Shown piece by piece: positions 24,523-35,400 of a DNA stretch of 64,000 nucleotides. Every line of letters starts with the position of its first letter. Position 1 is the first letter of the stretch. Source of the stretch: Undibacterium sp. KW1 (GTDB lineage Bacteria > Pseudomonadota > Gammaproteobacteria > Burkholderiales > Burkholderiaceae_D); contig NZ_AP018439.1 in assembly GCF_009937955.1 (NCBI RefSeq), forward strand, positions 4,960,001-5,024,000, read 5' to 3'. Under the pieces are notes generated by a model. It did no database searches, was not told where the DNA came from, and saw nothing but the letters and a program-made list of their open reading frames with translations. Made by a program: the position numbers and the translations under genes.

Positions 24523-26642
24523 TTATTTACTGAGCACAGCTACCGCCTTGTCCAGCACCACATCACGCCCGGCACGTATATCTGCAACAGTCGGGGCGAT
24601 TTCTATATCTGGCGCTATGCCCTTGCCGACAAATTCGCGGCCATCTGGAAAGCTGTCATGCTTGACGCAAATGCGGGCGCTGCCACCACCAGGCAATTTA
24701 AAGAACATGGGCATACCCGTGCTGCCAGCAGTAGCACTGCCTATGACGGTACCACGCTGCAAGGTAACGAAAGACATCAAAAAATCTTCTGCGGCTGAAA
24801 AAGTTTTTGCGCCAGCCAGCACAACGACCGGGCCTGCATAAACTTCCTTGCGCTCATTCACATACGGTTTGGAAATACCACCACGTACCGTATCAAGCAG
24901 GATGACGTCACTCCTGGCACGCATGAAGTTACTCTCCTGTCTTTCTGCGCTGTATGCGTAGGGTACGGGTTTTTTGCTTAAAAAACTCAGTATGGCAGCG
25001 CCATGCAAACTGGAGCCGCCGCCGTTATTGCGTATATCTAGAACTCATTTCATAAATAGGATGAGTGCGAACAAGACGATTTGGGATGCAGTGCAAGGCG
25101 TGACGCGAAGCTAAGGCTGGTGCCTTAGCGAGGGGCACAACGCTGCAATGCGCCCAAATCGTCAGTTCCCGGAGGGTTTGCCTCATAACGCGCGCTGGAC
25201 TGCGTTGGACTCGTTGTCAATAGGCAAAGCTATTGACTGCCTCGTCTCCTTGCAGGACGCATGTGCGCTGGTAAGCGCACATCGTACGCAGGCGTGCAGC
25301 ATGCTGCACGAAACCCCTGCTTTACCCTTGCCAGCCCACGTTATGAGGCAAACGCATCTCACCCTATTTATGAAATGAGTTCTAGTATCAATCCTTTGGC
25401 CTTCATGATATTGGGCATCACGGATTCAAGTTTCTTGACACCAGCATCGCTTTCAAAGTGATCAAGGGCAAGATAGGCGATGTCGCCGGGCAGCATTCTG
25501 AAATCAAAAGATGGGTCGCCTGGCACGTCCCGGTCTTGCCCGCGAGCGACAACTTCTATCCTTTCTTTACCGGTTGCATCGCGTAAACCAAGGCGTATGC
25601 TTTTACTCTGGTCGCCGCTAAACAAGCCATAGCTGTACATGCGCACAACCTTGTCCTGTGGGGTGCCGCTACTGGCGCGTGGAGCTACATTGTTGAGCGC
25701 ATACTCGTGCACTGGCTGACCGTCTATGCTGATGATTTCATCACCACGCTGGATTTTTTGGGCAAGCTGCTGGTTCTGCACCTTGGTGACCAGTACGCTT
25801 TTGCCAATCAGGGCAGTTGACAGCGCTGGCCGTGAATAAAACCCATCTTGCAATTCTTCCGGTGCATAGATATTGGTGTGCCCATCTTGCAGCAAAGGTG
25901 CCAGTTGCATCATGACCTGGTAATACTCACGGGTACTCTTGGTTTGCATGACTTTATCCAGGTATTCCAGATAGACCTTGTCCCAATCAAGGTCAGGAAC
26001 ATTATGGAAATTCACAAAGCTGCGCTTGACCTCGGCCCAGAACATCGACAGGCCTGCGACTTTTTCTGCGGTGCTGATTTGCTCTTTGTAGGGCGTTCCT
26101 AGTACAGAAGCACGTCCCATTTTTGCGGGCAACTCTATCAGTTTGAGATAAGCTTTAAAGCGCGGTTCATCCTTGACGGTGGCAAAGGCTGGTGTAGTCA
26201 GATAGCTCTTCAGGGCAGGAATCAATACCCAGGTCTGGCTGCTTTCGAGGAAATTCAAAAACGCTTCTTTATTACCCAGGCGTAGCTCCAGCACGGCTGC
26301 ATCGAGCATGAAATCAAAACGGCGACCCCTGAAGTGCAAAGCATCTGCGCTTAGGTTAAGTGATTCATTACTATCTATCGCCGCCAGAGCAAGTTTAAGT
26401 TTGGCCAGAGCTGCCTGCAGGTCTTCTTTACTGGCATCCGGCTTGGACAAACTGCTGGCCTCGCCCCTGAGCCGGTATATTCCATCCATTGCATGTGTTA
26501 TCGCCTGTGCTGATTCACTGACTCTGGTTTTGATGTCACCTTGCCAGGTAGCGTTATCCGCAGCATTTGAGAGATGAAAGACCAGCAACAGAGGGAACGC
26601 AGCCAGCAAGCGTAAAGTCAGGGCAGAGGCGGTATTTTTCAC
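24523..26642 (-). pseudogene. S41-family (C-terminal-processing-type) peptidase, interrupted by a MITE
   Basis: The likely start is GTG at 26642, with AAAGAGA 8 nt before it and a signal peptide ending LSNAADN. A helical N-terminal region of about 150 residues precedes a PDZ-like segment (IQRGDEIISIDGQPVHEY). The peptidase domain begins at KGLIL, where a 340-bp MITE is inserted in the codons for Leu-Asp. On the far side the frame resumes as DIRNNGGGSSLHGAA and includes AGAKTFSAAEDF with the expected catalytic Ser. The upstream part now ends after four foreign residues (ELIS), so the enzyme lacks its active site. The two halves align without lost bases if the MITE and one CTAG are removed, so the insertion looks recent. 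Confidence 0.88.
25042..25381. mobile_element. 340-bp MITE, copy 1, in the S41 peptidase gene
   Basis: The ends are inverted: AACTCATTTCATAAATAGG at the left and its complement at the right, extending to about 24 bp. Both ends are flanked by CTAG (25038-25041 and 25382-25385), a 4-bp target duplication. A second inverted pair lies inside (TTTGCCTCATAACG near 25178 and its complement near 25340), plus several strong hairpins (GTGCGCTGGTAAGCGCAC, GTGCAGCATGCTGCAC). There is no transposase gene. A CTAG target suits IS5-family enzymes. The second copy is at 36084-36428. Confidence 0.85.
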
Positions 26643-26912
26643 AAAGAATATCTCTTTCACTTAAATGATATTGATATAGCATTACTGAATGAATTCAATA
26701 ATTATAAATTGCATCATGAAATTACAACTACGACAATAATATTTTCTCTACGTAAACCACACTGTGTCTTCGCGCTCTGTTGTAAAGCCCGCAATTCAGA
26801 CACACTATTTATGCAGAAATTGCGGACAACAAAGTTACAATCCAGACTGATTTAGCTCAATACGTTTAATGTTTTATTGTGCAAAGTTGCAAAAGTAATC
26901 TAACTCGAGCTC
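26643..26912. other. AT-rich divergent promoter region
   Basis: About 270 bases between the S41 gene and the histidine kinase gene, rich in A and T. Promoters for both are expected here. No operator-like palindrome is evident. Confidence 0.4.
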
Positions 26913-29327
26913 ATGCAAATAATTTCTCATACAACTCTGCAAGACCCGCTGAATACAACACAAAGTGATCAGCTTGCTGCGCAACATTTGCTTGCGCGGG
27001 TGGAGCAGCTTGAGCACGAAAATGCAGCTCTTAAACTTACCCTGCAGTCGCAACAGGCCAAACAGAGTTTTTACGAAGACTTTTTCCAACATTCGCGCAC
27101 CCCTTGCCTGTTCATCGATCCCGCTGGGGAGGTAATGCATGTCAATCTGTCGGCAGCGAGCCTGCTAGGCACAACACCAGAAAACCTGGAGGGGCAGCAA
27201 CTACGGACATTTGTCTTTGAAGATCAGGCAGTGCTAGAAACTCAATTGTCTGCACTGACCGCCCTTGGCGAGACATCTACTTGCGAGATAAGGGCTGTAA
27301 AGGCTGACCGGGAACTAATCTTGCTCAGATTAGAGATGATCGTCCTGAACTCCAACAGTCAGCAAAGCTGTCTGGGTGTGCAATTGACAGATATAACGCG
27401 CCAGCAAGGCAAGCTCATGAGCCAGGCTGAGGGGCAATATTTTGCCAGCGTTGTCGCCGAGAACGTACCAGGCATGGTGGCCTACTGGAATTCGGACTTG
27501 CGCTGCACTTATGCCAACCACCATTACCTGAGCTGGTTTGGCCGCACCACTGAACAAATGCGAGGCATACATATGCAGGACTTGCTTGGCCAGGAGCTGT
27601 TTTCCAAAAATATCGCCTATATCAAGGCAGTCTTGAAAGGTGTAGATCAACAATTTGAACGTACTCTGGTGAAGGCCAATGGCGATGTTGGCCATACTTG
27701 GGCGCAATACATCGCTCATACCATTGATGGTATTGTGCAAGGATTCTTTGTGCTGGTGACAGATGTCAGTTTGCTCAAAAAATCGCAAAAAGCACTGTTG
27801 GAAAGTGAAGCCAAGAACCGCGCCCTGGTAAGAGCTATCCCGGATTTGATTCTGACTATCCACCGCGATGGCCGCCATCTTGACGTGCATGCCCCTGACC
27901 CAGGCATGTTATTGCAAAGCAAGGAACAACTACTGCGATTAAAAATTGAGGAAGTGTTACCGCCAAATGTGGCAAGCCAATATATAAACGCAATTGACCA
28001 GGCACTGACCAGCGGCAAACTCCAGGAATTTAGCCATGACCTGCCAGTTGCTGACCGAGGTGACATGCAGTTCGAAGCCAGGATAGTGCCATGCACCCAG
28101 GATACCGTCATCGCCATCATCCGCGATATTACAGAAACCGAGCGCGAGCGCCGGGCACAAGAATTGCGGCTATCCGAGCGCCTGCAAGTGCGTGAAAACG
28201 ATTTGCGCGAAATACAGCTGAGCCTGACCATGGCCAGCGATATTACCAATATAGGCACATGGATACGAGATCTGAGAACTGGAGAATTGTGGGCCTCGTT
28301 GGAATGGCGCAGGCAATTTGGTTTTAGTCAGGATGAAACCTTGAATATGGAGATGGTCATTCAGCGCATCCATCCAGCTGACCGCCGCCATATACAAAAC
28401 GTCACAGGCAATTATACTCAAGATGGAAAGCATCGATTCCAGGCCGAGTTCAGGGTGATTTTTCCGCACGAATCCGAACGATGGGTGGCTGTAGTCTGGC
28501 AGGTAGAACTTGATGAACAAGGCCAACCATTGCTGACCCGTGGCGTGGCTGTAGATATTTCTTCACGCAAGGAGGCAGAACTTGAATTGGCACAAAAGCG
28601 TGTGGAAGTCATGCACCTGGCACGTGTCGCCACCATGGGTGAATTGTCTGGTGCCCTGGCGCATGAACTAAACCAGCCACTGACTGCCATACTCAGCAAT
28701 GCCCAGGCTGCCCAGCGTTTTTTGGCCAAGCCCGAAGTGGACCTACAGGAGCTGGGCGAAATTCTGCAAGATATCGTGGACGAAGACAAGCGTGCCGGCG
28801 AAATCATCCGGCGTTTACGTCGCTTGTTCGATAAGCGCAGTAATGAGCATCAAAATGTGGACATCAATGAAGTGGTGTTGAAAGTCGTGCATATCCTCCG
28901 TAATGACATGATTAATCAGGGAATTACTTTGTTAAGTGAACTGCAAGAAAACTTACCTCTGATCAGCTCGGATACCGTGCAATTAAAACAGGTCTTGATC
29001 AACCTTGTTATGAATGCGAGTGAAGTTGTCTCTGAACTCAGTGCTAACCAACGCGTCATAGAAATCAACACCAGACTAACACCAGAAAACAAAGTCGAAG
29101 TCAGTGTGAATGACCATGGCCCTGGCGTACCAGAAGCTCTGGGCGACAAAATATTCGAAGCTTTCTACACTTCCAAGAAAAATGGTATGGGACTGGGTTT
29201 ATCTATTTGCAAGAATATTATCGAAGCCAGTGGCGGCCAATTATGGTACGAAAACCATGACAATCACGCTGGCACTGGCGCAAGTTTCCGCTTCCACTTA
29301 CCTGTTTCGAACGAGCCCGCCTCATGA
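26913..29327 (+). CDS. Multi-PAS sensor histidine kinase (FixL-like, soluble)
   Basis: 804 residues with no membrane segment. A coiled-coil start (residues 20-55) is followed by four PAS domains at about 58-170, 180-290, 300-415 and 430-560; the last contains a PAC-type WVAVVWQVELDEQGQP. The dimerisation/phosphoacceptor helix has GALAHELNQPLTAI with His584. The ATPase domain shows the N box NLVMNAS, DHGPGVP and GMGLGLSIC. It should sense a cytoplasmic or diffusible signal and phosphorylate the response regulator whose start codon overlaps its stop by 4 nt. None of the PAS domains shows an obvious heme His motif. Confidence 0.92.
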   Translation: MQIISHTTLQDPLNTTQSDQLAAQHLLARVEQLEHENAALKLTLQSQQAKQSFYEDFFQHSRTPCLFIDPAGEVMHVNLSAASLLGTTPENLEGQQLRTFVFEDQAVLETQLSALTALGETSTCEIRAVKADRELILLRLEMIVLNSNSQQSCLGVQLTDITRQQGKLMSQAEGQYFASVVAENVPGMVAYWNSDLRCTYANHHYLSWFGRTTEQMRGIHMQDLLGQELFSKNIAYIKAVLKGVDQQFERTLVKANGDVGHTWAQYIAHTIDGIVQGFFVLVTDVSLLKKSQKALLESEAKNRALVRAIPDLILTIHRDGRHLDVHAPDPGMLLQSKEQLLRLKIEEVLPPNVASQYINAIDQALTSGKLQEFSHDLPVADRGDMQFEARIVPCTQDTVIAIIRDITETERERRAQELRLSERLQVRENDLREIQLSLTMASDITNIGTWIRDLRTGELWASLEWRRQFGFSQDETLNMEMVIQRIHPADRRHIQNVTGNYTQDGKHRFQAEFRVIFPHESERWVAVVWQVELDEQGQPLLTRGVAVDISSRKEAELELAQKRVEVMHLARVATMGELSGALAHELNQPLTAILSNAQAAQRFLAKPEVDLQELGEILQDIVDEDKRAGEIIRRLRRLFDKRSNEHQNVDINEVVLKVVHILRNDMINQGITLLSELQENLPLISSDTVQLKQVLINLVMNASEVVSELSANQRVIEINTRLTPENKVEVSVNDHGPGVPEALGDKIFEAFYTSKKNGMGLGLSICKNIIEASGGQLWYENHDNHAGTGASFRFHLPVSNEPAS

Positions 29328-29932
29328 CAGAAGCACCCAGCGTATTTCTGGTCGATGACCAGCCAGCAATACTCAAGGCCATGTCGCGCCTATTACAATC
29401 TGCCGGCCTGAATGCTGTCACCTTTGAATCAGCAAAAGCCTTCCTGGACAGCGACAGTGCAAATAAGGCTGGCTGCCTGGTGCTGGACCTTGCCATGCCG
29501 GGTATGGATGGTATGGCACTACAGCATCGGCTCAGCGAGGTGGATAGTGATTTGCCCATTATCTTTTTGACAGGCCATGGCAGCATAGATGCCGGTGTGC
29601 TTGCCATGAAGCTGGGTGCGCAAGATTTTTTGACCAAGCCAGTGGATGACGAAAAACTGTTGGCAGCGGTAAAGGCCGCCTTTGAACGTAACCAACGCGC
29701 CAGACTTGCGAAAGCCGAAAAGCAAGCAATACAAGCCCGCCTGGACAGCCTGACACCACGAGAGCTTGAAGTCTTGTACCTGCTGATAGAAGGCAAGCTC
29801 AACAAACAAGTCGCAGCAGAGCTGGGGACAGTCGAAAAAACCATCAAGGTACACCGCGCCAAGGTGATGAGCAAGATGGACGTGACATCCATCGCTGCCC
29901 TTATCCATTTGCTGGGAAAACTAAAAGTCTGA
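29324..29932 (+). CDS. FixJ-family two-component response regulator
   Basis: 202 residues. A receiver domain (acid pair DD at 11-12, phospho-acceptor D55 in LVLDLAMPG, TGHGSID, Lys in LTKPVDD) is joined to a LuxR-type helix-turn-helix (LTPRELEVLYLLIEGKLNKQ, then VEKTIKVHRAKV). The ATGA overlap with the kinase gene gives translational coupling and a cognate pair. Such regulators bind short palindromes as dimers; the ATTGGACC-centred palindrome just downstream, and its copy at 37.4 kb, are plausible targets. Confidence 0.92.
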   Translation: MTEAPSVFLVDDQPAILKAMSRLLQSAGLNAVTFESAKAFLDSDSANKAGCLVLDLAMPGMDGMALQHRLSEVDSDLPIIFLTGHGSIDAGVLAMKLGAQDFLTKPVDDEKLLAAVKAAFERNQRARLAKAEKQAIQARLDSLTPRELEVLYLLIEGKLNKQVAAELGTVEKTIKVHRAKVMSKMDVTSIAALIHLLGKLKV

Positions 29933-29997
29933 GATCTGCCAGCTCCAGCTGGTCCCGCCCACGCCAACTCACCTTGTTTAACAATGAAATGCCTGCT

Positions 29998-30015
29998 ATT
30001 GGACCAAGGTCCAAT
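29998..30015. promoter_or_regulatory. Palindromic operator upstream of the receiver gene (copy 1)
   Basis: ATTGGACCAAGGTCCAAT is palindromic except for its two central bases and lies 29 nt before the ATG at 30045. The identical 18-mer lies 29 nt before the paralogous receiver gene at 37407. Conservation in position and sequence argues for a functional regulator site. Confidence 0.65.
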
Positions 30016-30044
30016 AGCCTCATCATCTTTTCAAACATAAGATG

Positions 30045-30470
30045 ATGCTCATGGGAAATACATCTACATGGATAGCGGTGGTTGATGACGAAGAAGGAAT
30101 TCGTCGCTCTTTGCTGCGCCTATTGCGCTCGGCTGGTTTGGAAGCACACGCTTTCGTATCGGGCAAAGTCTTCCTGGGCAGCCTTGAATCCAGGCAACCT
30201 GCATGCGTATTACTCGACCTGCACATGCTGGATATGTCTGGCTTTGCCGTGATTGCACAGCTGGCTCAAATTGCACCTGAGCTGCCTGTCGTCATTCTGA
30301 CAGGGCAAGAAGTCAGTGAAAAACAAAGAAATGCTGATCTTGCCCATGCCTTAGCAGTTTTACAAAAACCAGTCGACGATCAGGAATTATTTGCCGCAAT
30401 AACCAGCGCCCTGATTAAAAAAGACAAGCAACCACTTTATCACAGCACCAATCCAGTAATAGCTAAATAG
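30045..30470 (+). CDS. Single-domain response regulator (receiver only)
   Basis: 141 residues from the ATG aligned with its paralogue's start; in-frame ATGs also lie at 30042 and 30051. The receiver has the acid pair DDE near residue 14, phospho-acceptor D58 in [11 protein letters not shown], Thr in LTGQE and Lys in LQKPVDDQ. There is no output domain. It most resembles FixJ-type receivers and precedes a chemoreceptor by 13 nt, so it may act as a phosphate sink or link the kinase above with chemotaxis. A paralogue lies at 37407. Confidence 0.88.
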   Translation: MLMGNTSTWIAVVDDEEGIRRSLLRLLRSAGLEAHAFVSGKVFLGSLESRQPACVLLDLHMLDMSGFAVIAQLAQIAPELPVVILTGQEVSEKQRNADLAHALAVLQKPVDDQELFAAITSALIKKDKQPLYHSTNPVIAK

Positions 30471-30483
30471 CCGGAGACAGAAA

Positions 30484-32184
30484 ATGAAATTATCCAATTT
30501 GAAGATAGGCCAGCAACTTGGCATAGGTTATGGCCTGTTGCTTTGCATATTGGCAATCGTCGCTTTGCTTGGCGTTAATGGCATGCATAAATCCAATGAA
30601 GCGCTGCACCATGTCGTCGATATCAATGTCGCCAAAATCAATCACCTGGAAGACATGGCCAGCTCTGTGCATATTGAATCGAGGGTGATCAGAACCATTG
30701 CCCTGGTGTCTGATGACAGCATGGCGCAAGAGCAGCATAAAAAAATTGACGAAGCCCGCGTGGAGTACAACAAGGCATATTCCAAACTGGAAAAAATGCC
30801 TATGGATAACGCGGATAAGACTTTCATGCCCAAAATCAAGGAAGCTCAGCAAGCAGCGCGGACGCTCAATGACAAATTTGTCGAATTGGCAAAAACGGAT
30901 AAAGATGCAGCAGTCAAATTTTTGTTGAAAGATGTCGTTCCAGTTAACAGCAAATGGCAACATGCAATTCACGAATTTGTCTTGTTGCAAGGTGAAGAAA
31001 ATGCTAAGGACGAAGTCGATGCCAAGGAAGCCTATAAGGCGTCAATGACTTTCATGATCGTTGCGACACTTGCAGCCATTTCTATCGGCATTGCAATTGC
31101 CTGGAATAGTGCACGTGCCATCACCACCCCAATAAAAAAGGCGATACAAGTAGCCCAGAGCGTGGCCGAAGGCGACCTCACCAGCCAGATTGAAGTACAG
31201 GCGCAAAATGAAGCGGGTCAATTGATGCAGGCATTGAAGCAGATGAATGACAGCCTCGCTCATCTGGTTGGCCAGGTACGCCAGGGCACAGAAACAATCA
31301 ACACCGCATCGAGCGAAATTGCCACGGGTAATATGGACTTGTCATCCCGTACGGAGTCACAGGCTGGTGCACTGGAAGAAACAGCGTCGTCCATGGAAGA
31401 GTTGACTTCTACCGTCAAACAAAATGCCGACAATGCCCGCCAGGCCAACCAACTGGCCATCGCCGCCAGTGAAGTCGCCATCCAGGGTGGGGCGGTAGTT
31501 GCCCAGGTTGTCAGCACGATGGGCGATATCAATACCTCATCGAAAAAGATCGTCGATATCATCAGCGTCATTGATGGCATCGCCTTCCAGACCAATATTC
31601 TGGCGCTTAATGCAGCGGTTGAAGCAGCGCGCGCTGGTGAACAAGGCCGTGGCTTTGCCGTAGTGGCCAGCGAAGTGCGCAACCTGGCACAACGTAGTGC
31701 ATCTGCTGCGAAGGAAATCAAGACACTTATCGATGATTCCGTTGAAAAGGTTGGCGTGGGTAGCCGCCTGGTTGATGAGGCTGGCGTGACCATGAACAAA
31801 GTGGTCAGCAGCATCAGTAACGTGACTGACATCATGGGTGAAATCACGGCTGCCAGTGCAGAACAGACATCGGGCATAGAGCAGATCAATACTGCAATCA
31901 TACAAATGGATGAAGTCACACAACAAAATGCGGCCCTTGTAGAGGAAGCCGCCGCCGCTGCCGGTTCATTACAAGAGCAGGCGGCGAGCCTGGCCAACCT
32001 GGTACAACAATTTAAAATCGAACCAACAAATCATCTGCAAACAGCGCCTGCGATAAAGGCGCAGCCTGCCAGCATCAGTAAATCGACTACTGCAGGGATA
32101 CAAAAAATCCAGCGCGCAGTTGCAAAGACCAAGCCTATGCCCAAGCTTGTCACGGCAAATGAGGGTAGTTGGGAAGAGTTTTGA
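30484..32184 (+). CDS. Methyl-accepting chemotaxis protein with C-terminal WEEF tail
   Basis: 566 residues; CGGAG precedes the ATG. TM1 lies at about 11-32, a four-helix-bundle periplasmic sensor domain at 35-185, TM2 at about 188-208 and HAMP to about 265. The signalling hairpin tip ([40 protein letters not shown]) is perfectly conserved. The protein ends in a flexible linker and GSWEEF, an NWETF-like pentapeptide that tethers CheR and CheB. It sits directly after the receiver gene, likely in one operon. Confidence 0.93.
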   Translation: MKLSNLKIGQQLGIGYGLLLCILAIVALLGVNGMHKSNEALHHVVDINVAKINHLEDMASSVHIESRVIRTIALVSDDSMAQEQHKKIDEARVEYNKAYSKLEKMPMDNADKTFMPKIKEAQQAARTLNDKFVELAKTDKDAAVKFLLKDVVPVNSKWQHAIHEFVLLQGEENAKDEVDAKEAYKASMTFMIVATLAAISIGIAIAWNSARAITTPIKKAIQVAQSVAEGDLTSQIEVQAQNEAGQLMQALKQMNDSLAHLVGQVRQGTETINTASSEIATGNMDLSSRTESQAGALEETASSMEELTSTVKQNADNARQANQLAIAASEVAIQGGAVVAQVVSTMGDINTSSKKIVDIISVIDGIAFQTNILALNAAVEAARAGEQGRGFAVVASEVRNLAQRSASAAKEIKTLIDDSVEKVGVGSRLVDEAGVTMNKVVSSISNVTDIMGEITAASAEQTSGIEQINTAIIQMDEVTQQNAALVEEAAAAAGSLQEQAASLANLVQQFKIEPTNHLQTAPAIKAQPASISKSTTAGIQKIQRAVAKTKPMPKLVTANEGSWEEF

Positions 32185-32461
32185 GCATAATTATTGTGTC
32201 GTGTTGGTTTGATTTTCCGGCAAAAGATTAGAGGTAGTTAACATTCAAGAAAATGTGTTTGCTTTCCTTTGGATTTATTGAAAGTAAGCATAGCCTAGTT
32301 TGATGGGGTTTTATCTCTTAAATTAGATGTCATATTTTATTAGATGGCCTCAGGTACGTAGTGCATTGAAATCGTACGTTAGTCAATCGCCAACAATCAA
32401 ACATTTTAATGTTAGTTCATTAAATTTTCTAATTTTGATATTTTCCCTAGAATGATAAGCA
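32185..32461. other. AT-rich intergenic region
   Basis: About 277 bases, much more AT-rich than the genes around it, between the chemoreceptor and the GGDEF/EAL gene. No gene or clear terminator recognised; a promoter for the downstream gene is expected. Confidence 0.4.
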
Positions 32462-35400
32462 ATGAATCCAGCACACTTGCCAGCCAACGAGAAAGACCGA
32501 TTAGCCTCACTTCAATCACTTGACATTCTTGACACTTCTCCTGAAGCTGAATTTGATGCTTTGGTGAGAGTTGCATCTTCCATTTGCGGTGTGCCTATTT
32601 CATTGATCAGCCTGGTTGATATAGAGCGCCAATGGTTCAAGGCAAATATTGGGTTACCTGGTGTATCGGAAACACCGCGCGATATCGCTTTCTGCGCGCA
32701 TGCGATTCTAGGGGATGAGGTATTTGAGGTATCAGATGCAAAGCAAGACGTGCGTTTTGCTGACAATCCCCTGGTTGCGGGTAATCCTGATATCAGGTTT
32801 TATGCTGGTGCACCGATCATCTTAAGTGATGGGAATCGTGTTGGCACCCTATGTGTTATTGATCGTCAGCCAAAATATTTAGATGAAAAGCAGCGTGAAA
32901 ATCTGCAATGTTTGGCTCTCGCTGCCGCAGCGGCTCTGGAAGGGCGGCGCGCAGTACGTCAATACCAACAAGCGGCACTTGATTTGCAGGCCAGTGAAAA
33001 TCACTTACGCCAGATCTATCATACAACTCCCACGATGCTGCATTCGATTGATGTGAACGGAAGATTGATTGTTGTAAGCAATACGTGGTTGCTTAAACTC
33101 GGTTATAGCCGCGACGAGGTGTTGGGACATTTATCTTCAGAATATCTGACCCCTGAGTCACAAGAACATGCCAAAAATATTGTAATACCAGAATTCTTTA
33201 AAACTGGACGATGCGATAACATTGCCTATCAAATGGTGGCCAAAGATGGCTCAATACTTGATGTCTTGCTTTCGGCCATTCTCGAATACGATGCAAATGG
33301 ACAGCCACGCAGTAGTGTTGCTGTAATCGAAGACGTGACTCAACGACGCATCGTTGAGCATAAGCTGCAACAAAAGCGTCAACGGTTAGCACACATCATT
33401 GATAGTACCCAATTGGGAACGTGGGAGTGGAATGTTCAGACAGGAGAAGTGATTTTTAATGACCGATGGGCTGAAATTATTGGTTATTCCTTAGAGAATT
33501 TTTATCCTCTGTCAATCCAAACCTGGGTCGATACTGTACATCCGGATGACTTAAAGGTGTCGGAAGCATTACTTGAACGACATTTTGCAGATATTAACGT
33601 GCGCTACGAGTGTGAAATTCGAATGCGTCACCGGGATGGACACTTAGTACTGGTGCGTAGTCATGGTCGTGTCATGACGTGGACTGCCGATGGCAAACCT
33701 GAATGGATGTTTGGCACACACGAAGACATCACGGAACGCAATGCGGAAAAAGTCGCATTGCAAGAAGCGAAAGAGCGAATATCTCTGGCGACAGACTCTG
33801 GTCGCATTGGCATTTGGGATTGGGATATTTTAAGCAATACCTTGGCCTGGGATGAATGGATGTATCGCTTGCATGGTTTGACTCCGAGGCAAGATGCTGC
33901 CCCTTTTGAGTTATGGTCACGAAGCCTTCATCAAGAGGATCGTAAGAACGCAGAATTAGCCTTGCGGGAAGCGGTCTCTGGACGTAGTGTTTTTGCTACA
34001 GAATTTCGTATCGTTTGGCCCGATGGTTCTATTCATCATATCTGTAGTACGGGTCGCGTCACGTGTGATGAATCGGGACGCCCATTACGTATGGTTGGTG
34101 CTAATTGGGATGTTACCGAATCTCGAAGCTTGACTGCCGATTTGGCAGAGCAACGTGAGCTGTTAGAAGTGACCTTGCGTTCGATTGGTGATGCGGTCAT
34201 CACGACCGATGATAGGGGACAAGTTACCTGGCTTAACCCAGTTGCTGAGCGAATGACTGGCTGGCTTGTGGCTGAGGCGATAGGAAGACCACTGGGTCAA
34301 GTTTTTCATATCGTTAACGAGGAAACGCGCAAAGCTACTGAGAATCCAGTCTTGGTCTGTCTAGAGCAAGGTAAGATAGTGGGATTGGCTAACCACACTG
34401 TACTGATGTCGCGTAATGGAGAGGAGTACGGTATTGAAGATTCTGCGGCGCCTATTCGCAATACAACTGGCGATCTTTTAGGTGTCGTGCTGGTATTTCA
34501 TGACGTGACGGAGCAACGACGTCTATCCGGTGAAATGAGTTATCGCGCAACCCATGATGCACTGACAGGACTTGTCAATCGAGCGGAATTTGAAAATCGG
34601 CTTCGTCGCGTTTTGCAAAAAGCACACGATGAAAGAAGTCAGCATTTCTTACTCTACATTGATCTTGATCAATTCAAACTGGTTAATGACTCTTGCGGAC
34701 ATACGGTTGGTGATCAACTTTTGCAGCAGGTAGCGAAATTATTATTATCTGCAATACGGGAACGAGATACGCTTGCGCGACTAGGTGGGGACGAGTTTGC
34801 GATTATTTTAGAACACTGTGCTGATGATCCAGCACAACGGGTCGCGCAACAAATTTGCGAGAAAATGGATGATTTTCGCTTTATGCATGATGGCAGACGT
34901 TTCCGGATCGGGGCTAGTATCGGTTTGGTTCCCGTTGATAATCGGTGGTCAACCATCGAATCAATCATGAAAGCGGCAGATACCTCTTGTTATGCCGCAA
35001 AAGAGGCTGGACGTAACAGAGTACATGTCTGGTTTGATTCTGATCTGGCGATGCGGACACGGCATGGCGAAATGAAATGGACCGATCGTATCGGGCAGGC
35101 ACTCGATGAAGACCTTTTCGTGCTCTATGCGCAACATATTTCACCGATAGGCTTTTCATCCAAAGGGCTGCATGCAGAAGTACTTTTGCGGATGGTCGAC
35201 AGTGATGGCTCTCTCGTGCTGCCAGGTGCTTTTATGCCAGCTGCAGAACGGTTTCATCTGGCCTCACGCATTGACCGCTGGGTCCTTATGCATGCCATAG
35301 ATTGGCTTAAATCATTGCCGTCGATCGACGACATTGAGAATCTCAGCATCAATCTTTCTGGTCAATCCGTTGGCGACCGCGCTTTTCATCGATGGGCGCT

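Noticed and set aside
25042..25381. CRISPR or integron attC site as an explanation for the hairpin-rich element
   Set aside because: There are no regular direct repeats or integrase; terminal inverted repeats and CTAG duplications identify a MITE.
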